DNA from: Shewanella sp. AS1 | GTDB taxonomy: Bacteria; Pseudomonadota; Gammaproteobacteria; Enterobacterales; Shewanellaceae | Assembly (NCBI RefSeq): GCF_021412565.1 | Contig: NZ_JAKCLJ010000013.1 | Span: 1 to 64,000 of the forward strand | Direction of reading: 5' to 3' | DNA length: 64,000 nt | Part shown: piece after piece, positions 49,779 to 56,756 of the stretch | How positions within the stretch are numbered: position 1 is the first letter of the stretch | Layout of the letters: each line of letters opens with the position of its first letter | Position numbers and translations under genes: made by a program | Notes under the pieces: generated by a model | Databases searched by the model: none | Told to the model about the DNA's origin: nothing | The model's input: only the letters and a program-made list of their open reading frames with translations

Positions 49779-50642
49779 ATGATCCAAAGCATGACAGCCT
49801 ATGCTCGCATCGAGCACAAAGCACAGTGGGGCACCGCCTCCTGGGAAATTCGCTCAGTCAACCAGCGCTACCTTGAAACCTACCTGCGTCTGCCTGAGCA
49901 ACTTCGTAGCCTAGAACCTGTGCTAAGAGAACGTCTGCGTCAACGGTTAAATCGCGGTAAAGTCGAGGTCAATCTGCGCTACGACTTAGCCGACAATCAA
50001 AACAGCGAGCTTCAGCTCAATCAGGCCTTGGCAAGCCAGATCATCCAGGCCGCCAACTGGGTTAAACAGCAAGCCGGACAAGGCGAAATCAACCCTGTCG
50101 ATGTGCTGCGTTGGCCCGGTGTGATGTCCGGCAGCGAACAGGACATGGATGCCATAGGAAAAGAACTGCTATCGGCTTTCGACGGCGCCATTGAGCAATT
50201 TATCCAGGCCCGTGGTCGCGAAGGCGATGCCATCAAAAGCATGCTGGAATCGCGTCTCGACGCCATAGTTGAGCAGGTCGCCATAGTCCGCGAACATATG
50301 CCCACAGTCATGCAGTGGCAGCGCGATAAGATCACTAACCGTCTGAGTGAAATTCAAGGAGAGCTGGATCCCGCCAGAATGGAGCAAGAGCTGGTGATCC
50401 TCGCCCAGAAGATGGATGTCGCCGAAGAGATGGATAGACTCGACGCCCACGTCGCCGAAACCCGCCGCATCCTTAAGAAAGGCGGCGCCCAGGGCCGACG
50501 CCTAGATTTTATGATGCAAGAGTTCAACCGCGAGTCCAACACCCTCGCCTCAAAATCCATCAGCTCAGAAGTCACCGCCGCCGCAGTAGAACTTAAAGTC
50601 CTTATCGAGCAGATGCGAGAGCAGATCCAAAACGTAGAATAA
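49779..50642 (+). CDS. yicC: YicC family endoribonuclease
   Basis: A 287-aa cytoplasmic protein of the YicC/YloC family, linked to RNA turnover and stationary-phase growth. The N-terminus MIQSMTAYAR and the C-terminal DUF1732 segment (RLDFMMQEFNRESNTLASKS, then LKVLIEQMREQIQNVE) are conserved. The ATG at 49779 was chosen to match the family N-terminus. Its last 22 bases (50621-50642) form the left end of a decayed island. A second copy of this 3' end lies at 53094-53115, so the island insertion rebuilt the gene end without truncating it. Confidence 0.95.
   Translation: MIQSMTAYARIEHKAQWGTASWEIRSVNQRYLETYLRLPEQLRSLEPVLRERLRQRLNRGKVEVNLRYDLADNQNSELQLNQALASQIIQAANWVKQQAGQGEINPVDVLRWPGVMSGSEQDMDAIGKELLSAFDGAIEQFIQARGREGDAIKSMLESRLDAIVEQVAIVREHMPTVMQWQRDKITNRLSEIQGELDPARMEQELVILAQKMDVAEEMDRLDAHVAETRRILKKGGAQGRRLDFMMQEFNRESNTLASKSISSEVTAAAVELKVLIEQMREQIQNVE
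50621..50642 (+). repeat. Island attachment repeat, left copy
   Basis: The 22 bp at the 3' end of yicC, encoding QIQNVE and stop, recur at 53094-53115 with three differences (19 of 22 identical). It is interpreted as attL of an element inserted by a tyrosine recombinase. Confidence 0.78.
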
Positions 50643-50680
50643 CGTTTTTAACTGTTCTAAATAGTTCAAAAATCAATGCC

Positions 50681-50703
50681 AAACCCTCTATTTAAGAGGG
50701 TTT
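50681..50703 (+). terminator. Terminator downstream of yicC (island side)
   Basis: A 9-bp stem (aaaccctct / agagggttt) followed by TTTATTTT, 40 bp after the yicC stop codon. It lies inside the island and probably replaces the original terminator. Confidence 0.8.
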
Positions 50704-50751
50704 TTTATTTTCCACTGTTTTATAGTTGTTCATCACGGTTAAGATGTTTGT

Positions 50752-50820
50752 GGTTACTAAAACGGTTACTAATGAAGTTAGTAACCATAAAATCACCAAT
50801 AAAATCCAACATTAGTAACC
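50752..50820. repeat. GGTTACTAA repeat cluster, left (putative integrase arm sites)
   Basis: Two direct copies (ggttactaa at 50752 and 50764) and two inverted copies (ttagtaacc at 50778 and 50812) lie just before the integrase-like frame. The direct pair recurs at 53006-53027 with 21 of 22 bases identical. Confidence 0.65.
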
Positions 50821-50837
50821 ATTTTAGGTGTAACTGC

Positions 50838-51287
50838 ATGAATGACAAACAGATTAAGGCTATTATTAAATCAGGTGGATTGCTCAGAAAGCCAGTTGGG
50901 GATGGGCTGTATATCCGTATACAGACCGCGGGGAAAGCATCATGGGAAGTGCGCTATACCATTCATGGTAAACGTAAATTCTATGCGCTCGGCCAGTATC
51001 CACAAGTGAGCCTAGCAGATGCGAAATTCGAAGCGCAGGTCAATGCAGCACAAACACGGGTCAACAATCTCACCCAGTCGATACTCGCTAAAGCCTTCAG
51101 AGGCGAACTCACCGCCGATTGGCGCGCCGCTAACCCTGAACTCATTAGCGGCGAAAACAGCACACAGGCTTTGCTTGAGCGTATTAAAGCCGAACGGGAA
51201 GCGCTTGCATTAGCAGCCAAATTAGCAAAGAGGAAAACAGCTAAAAAACCAACACTAATAAGTAATCACGTAAGTGGTGATTGTTAG
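50838..51287 (+). pseudogene. Chimeric remnant: integrase arm-binding domain fused to HsdS tail
   Basis: A 149-aa frame starting [14 protein letters not shown]. Residues 1-66 match the N-terminal arm-DNA-binding domain (DUF4102 type) of P4-like tyrosine integrases ([20 protein letters not shown], then [17 protein letters not shown]). From about residue 67 the sequence switches to the C-terminal coiled coil and tail of a type I restriction specificity subunit HsdS ([20 protein letters not shown], then [11 protein letters not shown]). The catalytic integrase domain, the DNA-recognition domains of HsdS, HsdM and HsdR are all absent. An in-frame deletion between int and hsdS is the simplest origin. 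The frame is intact and may be translated. The longer upstream frame (from 50676) has no support. Confidence 0.78.
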
Positions 51288-51332
51288 TTTGCCATATTTA
51301 AAAATTTAAAATATTAAATTCATGGGGTCGTA

Positions 51333-51980
51333 ATGAGCATCTGGAAAACATATTTCTGCAGAATTATTAATTTAATTCGCAAACAAAGTAAAAAAAATGA
51401 CTTGGCTGAAAGTTGTGCACTACGGGACGAGTTGCTTTGGGGGGACAAGAACACCAATGAGGATACATTACAATGCAATGCGGATCGTCTTCCTAGCTCT
51501 AACCTTGATAACGGGTTAAATACGAATATTGAGGAATGGAAAGATACACGTCCCTCTAACAAAACACGAGCTCAACTTAATAATATACCGACAAAAATTG
51601 AGTTGGAACACGCTAGCGAGACAAATAATATACAGAGAAAAGATGACAATGCTGAAAAAATTGAAATTTTTCAGACCGAAGCATCACATGATATCAACAA
51701 TACTATAGAGAAACCTATCAACCCTAAACTTGATAGGCAATTTTGGCTTGATATATTAGAAAAGAGTGGAAAGGCTAATACTAGCCGCTATTACAAGCTA
51801 TCAGATGGTTTACCTATAAAGAAGCAGGTTACTGAAAAAACTCAACCTGCTAGCTTTAAACCTAAAAAATCCCAAAATGATGAAATACTGAATGAACCCT
51901 CAAAGTGCTGGATAGGTCACGGGGGGATGCTATACAGTTCAACAGGTAATGGAGGAAAAGGACTTGGCGGTGGTACCTGA
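51333..51980 (+). CDS. Orphan island protein with glycine-rich C-terminus
   Basis: A 215-aa hydrophilic protein that I do not recognise. It is rich in Asn, Lys and Glu and encoded by low-GC DNA unlike its neighbours. The N-terminus is basic with a short hydrophobic stretch (WKTYFCRIINLI). The middle (about 45-130) looks disordered. A more conserved-looking part follows (FWLDILEKSGKANTSRYYKL, about 137-156), and it ends in GHGGMLYSSTGNGGKGLGGGT. No signal peptide or known motif is seen. GGGG lies near the expected ribosome-site position before the ATG. It is probably cargo of the island. Confidence 0.6.
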   Translation: MSIWKTYFCRIINLIRKQSKKNDLAESCALRDELLWGDKNTNEDTLQCNADRLPSSNLDNGLNTNIEEWKDTRPSNKTRAQLNNIPTKIELEHASETNNIQRKDDNAEKIEIFQTEASHDINNTIEKPINPKLDRQFWLDILEKSGKANTSRYYKLSDGLPIKKQVTEKTQPASFKPKKSQNDEILNEPSKCWIGHGGMLYSSTGNGGKGLGGGT

Positions 51981-52052
51981 ATCTTGTGCTTAAACTCTAT
52001 AAGGTTTTAGCTAAATTAATTTAACAAAAGAAACGGGTTGCAAATAGTTATT

Positions 52053-52760
52053 ATGATTGACGTTATTAACCAGATTACAGCTAAGAATGCGCATTTAGGC
52101 AAAGGCATTTTGTTTGCCGCTACCCACATGCGTGAAGACCCAGCTATTTCATTAAGTAAATGCCGTGCGTTATTAGAAGACATTGTTAACAGCGTAAAGC
52201 AGGCCGAAGGTTATGGCCTTAATGACCGCATTGCCTCACTTAACGGTCAGGTGTCTGACACTATAGTGACCCAAATGCACTTTATTCGTAAGATGGGCAA
52301 TATTGGAACTCATGCTGCGTCTGACGCCAACAAACAAAGCTGTGCACAGTGCATTACTTGTTTAATTGCCGTGGCTTGCTGGCGTTACGATATTGAAAAC
52401 ACCTTACCAACTTTTAAGTTAGTTGAACCGAAGTTAGTTTCAGCCCCCCCAAAAGTAACTTTACAAGCCCGTTATTTTATTGCCGATGCAATTCACAGAA
52501 CATGGTCTAAGGTGGCTGTACTGACTTCTGACGGCGTACTTTATAGTGAATACTTGCACTATATGAATCTACGGGTATTTAAACGTGATGGCGTTGATTT
52601 TACGACGTTTAAAGCCTCTGATTTTCGCTTTGGTGCCGATGAGCATGGTCATGGTTATCAGCCATTACGAGAAGTCACACGAGAACAAGCGCAAGCTTTC
52701 CAATTGACTAGCCAAAGCAATTGGGTGGCTGGTTATTTAGCCAAAATCGGTATTCGTTAA
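52053..52760 (+). CDS. DUF4145-like island protein
   Basis: A 235-aa predicted cytoplasmic protein. The N-terminal part (about residues 1-115) resembles DUF4145 helical domains found in or next to type I restriction subunits (SLSKCRALLEDIVNSV, then MHFIRKMGNIGTHAASDA). The C-terminal part (about 125-235) is not recognised. I chose the ATG at 52053 over a TTG five codons earlier; neither has a strong ribosome site. It follows the orphan gene by 72 bp on the same strand. It may be the last trace of a restriction locus whose hsdS tail survives upstream. Confidence 0.55.
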   Translation: MIDVINQITAKNAHLGKGILFAATHMREDPAISLSKCRALLEDIVNSVKQAEGYGLNDRIASLNGQVSDTIVTQMHFIRKMGNIGTHAASDANKQSCAQCITCLIAVACWRYDIENTLPTFKLVEPKLVSAPPKVTLQARYFIADAIHRTWSKVAVLTSDGVLYSEYLHYMNLRVFKRDGVDFTTFKASDFRFGADEHGHGYQPLREVTREQAQAFQLTSQSNWVAGYLAKIGIR

Positions 52761-53093
52761 GTAATTTTTTGGCATTTAATTGGGCTAGTCAAAACCAATA
52801 GTACAAGTAATACTTTTTAGAGGTTGAAGGATAAAGCAACCATTGCACTTTGAAGGGATGCTATGGAACAAAGGAATGACGGCCAATGACTGAAGTAACA
52901 TGCAGCAAAAAAGCTAAGTTTATAGTCTGATTTTCTGAAGCTAAGTAAATGTCTCGTTTCTTATAATAGAAAGACCAAGCAATCAATCCTAGTACTCTAC
53001 AATTCGGTTACTAAAAAGGTTACTAATCGAAAAAAAATAACAATGCAAACACAAAGCACTGTTTTATAAGGATTCATTTAACATATACAACAA
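52761..53093. other. Right end of island, no gene
   Basis: About 330 bp without a credible frame. It contains a 22-bp direct repeat of the left arm-site cluster at 53006-53027 (two GGTTACTAA units), 65 bp before the right attachment repeat. Confidence 0.6.
53006..53027 (+). repeat. GGTTACTAA repeat pair, right (putative integrase arm site)
   Basis: Two direct ggttactaa units 12 bp apart, 21 of 22 bases identical to 50752-50773 at the left end of the island and in the same orientation. Confidence 0.65.
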
Positions 53094-53115
53094 GCAGATC
53101 CAGAACGTGGAATAG
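53094..53115 (+). repeat. Island attachment repeat, right copy
   Basis: It reads in frame as QIQNVE-stop, the same C-terminal codons as yicC, with three base differences. It is interpreted as attR carrying the displaced original 3' end of yicC. Confidence 0.78.
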
Positions 53116-53132
53116 TATTCCCACTGCTACAA

Positions 53133-53156
53133 AAAAGCCTCATTTCTGAGGCTTTT
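53133..53156 (-). terminator. Bidirectional terminator right of the island
   Basis: A 10-bp stem (aaaagcctca / tgaggctttt) with a 4-nt loop and a T run on the minus strand. It serves the CoA-transferase gene (minus). By position after attR it is probably also the original yicC terminator. Confidence 0.85.
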
Positions 53157-53176
53157 CGTTATTTAGCTCATGGAGA

Positions 53177-54463
53177 CTACACGGTCAATCCCCAAACATC
53201 GAAGGCTTCCTGAGCGAGCTGCTCTCGAAAATCTGGATGGGCGATGTCGATGAGGGCACGGGCGCGTTCGCGCAGGGATTTGCCACGCAGGTTAGCGATG
53301 CCGTATTCCGTCACTATGTAATGTACGTGGGCGCGGGTGGTCACCACCCCTGCACCGGGGGAGAGCACTGTGCTTATACGCGAGACCTTGCCACTGGCTG
53401 CGGTACTTGGCAGGGCGATCACAGAGCGGCCGCCTTCTGACAGGCCGGCGCCGCGGATAAAGTCCATTTGACCGCCCACACCTGAGTAGATTTTAGTGCC
53501 GAGTGAGTCGGCGCAGATCTGCCCCGAGATATCCACCTGCAGGGCCGAGTTAATCGCCATCACGTTAGGGTTCTTACGGATAATGGAGGTGTCATTGACC
53601 TGCTCAATATCCATAAACACCACGGATGGGTTGTCATCGACATAGTCGTATAAGCGCTGACTGCCCAAGGCAAAGCCGGTGACTGTCTTGCCTGTGTGTA
53701 CTTTCTTGCGCTTGTTATTAATCACCCCAAGCTCGACCAGATTAAGCACGCCATCGGAGAACAACTCGGTATGTACCCCAAGATCTTTATGCTCTGTCAG
53801 GCAAGATAATACCGCATCGGGAATGGCGCCTATGCCCATCTGCAGACAGTCGCCGTCACGTACCAGTTTTGCCACGTTTTGCCCTATGGCCACACTGGTT
53901 GGATCGCTGGCCGCCAGCGGATGCTGAGGTAAGGGTTCGCTCTGGGTATAAACGGCGGCAAATTTATCGTAATGGATAAAGCCGTCGCCATGAGTTCGCG
54001 GCATAAGCGGGTTAATGTGAGCGATAATTTTTCCCGCCACCTGACAAGCAGCCAAGCTGGCCTCAACCGAGATCCCTAATGAGCAGATCCCGTGTTTATC
54101 CGGCGGTGACACTTGGACAATGGCGGTGTCGATACGCTGCTCGCCAGAGCGAAACAGCTTGGGCACTTCAGAAAGGAAAATCGGTACATAATCCGCATCC
54201 CCTTGTTGCAGCAGCTCACGTGTGGGTAAACCGCCAAAGAAGCAACGATGGCGCAGGTGGCCTTTAAGCTCTGGCGCACTGAGGGATTCGGCGCACTCTG
54301 TGTGCAGTTGCAGCAGGGTTAAATCTTCTCTTGTCAGTGCGTGCTGTGCCAATGCATCGAGCAAGACTTTCGGGGTTGCGCCCATCGAATGGGTCCAGAG
54401 CGTCTCGCCACTTTCAATAATTGAGACCGCTTCTAACGCTGTGTTACAAACTTTTGGTGCCAT
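53177..54463 (-). CDS. Acetyl-CoA hydrolase/transferase family protein (4-hydroxybutyrate CoA-transferase-like)
   Basis: A 428-aa cytoplasmic class I CoA-transferase. The catalytic glutamate is in GVHTELFSDGVLNL (about residue 236), and the CoA-loop QMGIGAIPDAVLS (about 209) precedes it. The C-terminal part has the FDFIRGA-like MDFIRGAGLSEGG and VTEYGIANLRGKS motifs. Relatives move CoA between acetate and 4-hydroxybutyrate, butyrate or succinate, so the exact substrate is open. I chose the ATG at 54463 behind GGAAGA; the upstream extension to 54601 lacks support. It stands alone. Confidence 0.87.
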   Translation of the reverse strand: MAPKVCNTALEAVSIIESGETLWTHSMGATPKVLLDALAQHALTREDLTLLQLHTECAESLSAPELKGHLRHRCFFGGLPTRELLQQGDADYVPIFLSEVPKLFRSGEQRIDTAIVQVSPPDKHGICSLGISVEASLAACQVAGKIIAHINPLMPRTHGDGFIHYDKFAAVYTQSEPLPQHPLAASDPTSVAIGQNVAKLVRDGDCLQMGIGAIPDAVLSCLTEHKDLGVHTELFSDGVLNLVELGVINNKRKKVHTGKTVTGFALGSQRLYDYVDDNPSVVFMDIEQVNDTSIIRKNPNVMAINSALQVDISGQICADSLGTKIYSGVGGQMDFIRGAGLSEGGRSVIALPSTAASGKVSRISTVLSPGAGVVTTRAHVHYIVTEYGIANLRGKSLRERARALIDIAHPDFREQLAQEAFDVWGLTV

Positions 54464-54621
54464 TATTTTCTTCCGCATCGATAAATCTGGGTGCAGTGTA
54501 TGGCGTAAGCGCTTGCATTTACAGCGCTGAATAGAAGGAAATGGGGTTAAGTTGATCTCAAGCAATAAAAGCGGAAATGGTCGGATCTCCCATTTCCGCA
54601 TTTTTCCTGAGTCAGGTCATC

Positions 54622-55719
54622 TTATTCGAAATAGGTAAGTAAGCTATCTTGCTGACTTAACAGGCTTAAATACAGGGTAAACTGATTGGCTGCCCGCTGT
54701 AGATTGTGATCCTCATGATGGATATGGAAATAGACATCACCATTGAGATGGTCGGTCAAAAAGCGCACTCCTATCATAAGGCAGATGACCCGGGCGCCGA
54801 GCCAGAGACTCTGCTTTTCTGCATGGCTAAGCACCTGATCGAGTTCGCTCAAGTATCCCTGGCAGATAGCGGCAAATATCGACTCACGCACAGTGACGTT
54901 TTCAAGATTGGTCGAGTCTTCCGCTTCCGGTGAGGTGAAGGTACGCACCATATCGCCAAAGTCATACATCAAATGACCTTTCATGCAGGTATCGAGATCG
55001 ATAATCGCCAGACTGCTCATGTCACGCTTATCGTAAAGCATATTGTTGATTTTAGTGTCGTTATGACAGATCCGCAGCGGCAGGCTATCACTCAGCTGCG
55101 CTAATTCATCCAGCAGACTCTGCTGCGACAGGGCCAAATCCACCCACTGCTGGCAAGCGGATAAGCGGCCAACACTGTCCTTTTGCGCGGCGACTTTAAG
55201 CTGCTCGATGCGATTCGGCAAATGATGAAAATGGGGGATCACGTCTTCAATCCCGGCGGCATCCAGACTACTCAGGGCGCGGGAAAAATGGCCAAACGCC
55301 TGGGCGGCAGAGTAAGCCTGCTGTTCATCGCTCACGACTTCGATGCTATGGCTATGGGGCAGATAATTGATCGCCCGCCAGAAACCAGCATCGCCTAATT
55401 CGAGAAAGAGTTGCGATTCTTTCGTGGGCAGAGGCTCAACTACCTTAAGCCTATATTCCCCGGCCTGCACCTGGCGATGCAGATGCTGGGCAATTTTATC
55501 GGCATTGTTAACCACGGCCTGAGGCAGGGTAAATACTTGAGTATTAATGCGTTGCAGTACCATCTCACCGGATTGCCATCGCACCAGAAAAGTATCATTG
55601 ATATGGCCATTTCCAAGTGGGGCAACTTTGGCATCCATTGCAATACCAAAGTGTGGCAGCACCTGCTGCCGAATAAGTTCGATCAACCCATTAACTCCAA
55701 TAATTTTTGTTTCACCCAC
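54622..55719 (-). CDS. APH-family sugar kinase (N-acetylhexosamine 1-kinase-like)
   Basis: A phosphotransferase of the aminoglycoside/choline kinase superfamily. The Brenner motif CHNDTKINNML (about residues 218-228) holds the catalytic Asp. The metal site IIDLDTCMKGHLMYDFGDMVR (about 238-258) follows. The NDTKINN wording is characteristic of N-acetylhexosamine 1-kinases (NahK) rather than drug kinases. Start uncertain: GTG at 55719 has GAGG 7 nt upstream and overlaps the nucleotidyltransferase by 37 bases; a TTG at 55686 overlapping the upstream stop as TTGA also has GGAG. Together with that gene it would make a nucleotide sugar from a free amino sugar. Confidence 0.78.
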   Translation of the reverse strand: MGETKIIGVNGLIELIRQQVLPHFGIAMDAKVAPLGNGHINDTFLVRWQSGEMVLQRINTQVFTLPQAVVNNADKIAQHLHRQVQAGEYRLKVVEPLPTKESQLFLELGDAGFWRAINYLPHSHSIEVVSDEQQAYSAAQAFGHFSRALSSLDAAGIEDVIPHFHHLPNRIEQLKVAAQKDSVGRLSACQQWVDLALSQQSLLDELAQLSDSLPLRICHNDTKINNMLYDKRDMSSLAIIDLDTCMKGHLMYDFGDMVRTFTSPEAEDSTNLENVTVRESIFAAICQGYLSELDQVLSHAEKQSLWLGARVICLMIGVRFLTDHLNGDVYFHIHHEDHNLQRAANQFTLYLSLLSQQDSLLTYFE

Positions 55720-56633
55720 ACGCTATCCTCTGGATAGGTCACACCTAGCCATGTCTCATCGGTTGTGTTGACATAAACTTGCCTGGCAATCGCTGCGCCG
55801 TCATCTTGAGGAATGCACGGCTGTGACACTAAACACGCCTGCACGACAGCGGGGAGATAGCATTCACTGGCGGCTTGCAGACCAGATACCTTAACAAATT
55901 CACTTAAGGAATGCGCTAACTGGGTAAATATTTGCGCAGTAAATCCCCAGCAGGTCATAGAAACCAAACTCATAGGCGCTAACTCGGCCAGCCTATCTTG
56001 ATGTCGTCCTAGCAATTTTCCCTGTTGCCAGCGGATATCGAGCCACTCTTCAACCGAGATCAGATAACCACCCTCTGTCATGCAAATGCCGCGATTCACG
56101 CCGCCGTTTTCGGACAGGGTTTCAGATAAAGAGTAAGCCACCATCTGCCACTGCTCGGGATCGCGCGCAAAGCCTTGTACCATCAAGGCAAACGCCTTCT
56201 CGCCATAGAAGTCATCAGCGTTGATCACCACCATAGGGCCGTGGACTAAGTGACGGGCACTCCAGAGTGCATGAGCCGTCCCCCAGGGCTTAGTGCGATA
56301 ACGCCCATCACCCACAATGGCAAGACACTCACTGGGCAAGTCCAGCAGCCGCTGCTCACAAAAGTGCAGCGCAAAGCCTTCAGGCAGATCGGCTAATAAG
56401 GCTTGCAGAGGAGAGATGAGTTCGGCGCGAGTCACTATCACAGCTGCGCCAAATCCGGCTTTAACGGCCCTGACAATGGAGAGCTCCAGCATGGTTTCCC
56501 CATTGGGGCCGAGCCGTGCCAGCTGCTTGTCACCACCGAAACGACTACCAAGCCCTGCAGCCATCACCACTAAGGTGAGTGATGATGTCGTTGAAACAGT
56601 ATCGTTATCAGAAGATAAATCTGTGGTTAGCAT
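55683..56633 (-). CDS. Sugar nucleotidyltransferase
   Basis: A 316-aa NTP-transferase of the GT-A fold. The nucleotide-binding motif VVMAAGLGSRFGGDKQL is at about residues 22-38, followed by GPNGETMLELSI, and the metal-binding aspartates are in VVINADDFYGEKAF (about 150). The GSRFGG-KQ-GPNGE pattern is that of nucleotidyltransferases often paired with NahK-like kinases. Product unknown; UDP-GlcNAc or UDP-GalNAc is a reasonable guess. It is the first gene of the pair and overlaps the kinase. Confidence 0.8.
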   Translation of the reverse strand: MLTTDLSSDNDTVSTTSSLTLVVMAAGLGSRFGGDKQLARLGPNGETMLELSIVRAVKAGFGAAVIVTRAELISPLQALLADLPEGFALHFCEQRLLDLPSECLAIVGDGRYRTKPWGTAHALWSARHLVHGPMVVINADDFYGEKAFALMVQGFARDPEQWQMVAYSLSETLSENGGVNRGICMTEGGYLISVEEWLDIRWQQGKLLGRHQDRLAELAPMSLVSMTCWGFTAQIFTQLAHSLSEFVKVSGLQAASECYLPAVVQACLVSQPCIPQDDGAAIARQVYVNTTDETWLGVTYPEDSVWVKQKLLELMG

Positions 56634-56756
56634 AATTGACCAAACAAACCGAGCATCAAAGGCGCCAATTTAAGTGTGAACGCCTAGTCTAATCGGTTCG
56701 AATGGAGAACACCAGCAAGGGATAGTCTCGTCTCGACTCGATTTTATCAGTTCTGC

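Larger units (their letters stand above)
50621..53115. mobile_element. Decayed genomic island in the 3' end of yicC
   Basis: About 2.5 kb bracketed by the imperfect 22-bp repeats. It contains the 5' remnant of a tyrosine integrase fused to an HsdS tail, two accessory genes, and putative arm-type repeats near both ends. Base composition is lower in GC than in the flanking core genes, most clearly at 51290-52040. The 3' end of yicC is the known site of MGI elements that SXT/R391 ICEs mobilise. Here no complete integrase or oriT is visible. Confidence 0.75.

Noticed and set aside
50676..50837. N-terminal extension of the integrase-HsdS frame
   Set aside because: It begins inside the yicC-side terminator and runs through the GGTTACTAA repeats; the ATG at 50838 matches integrase N-termini.
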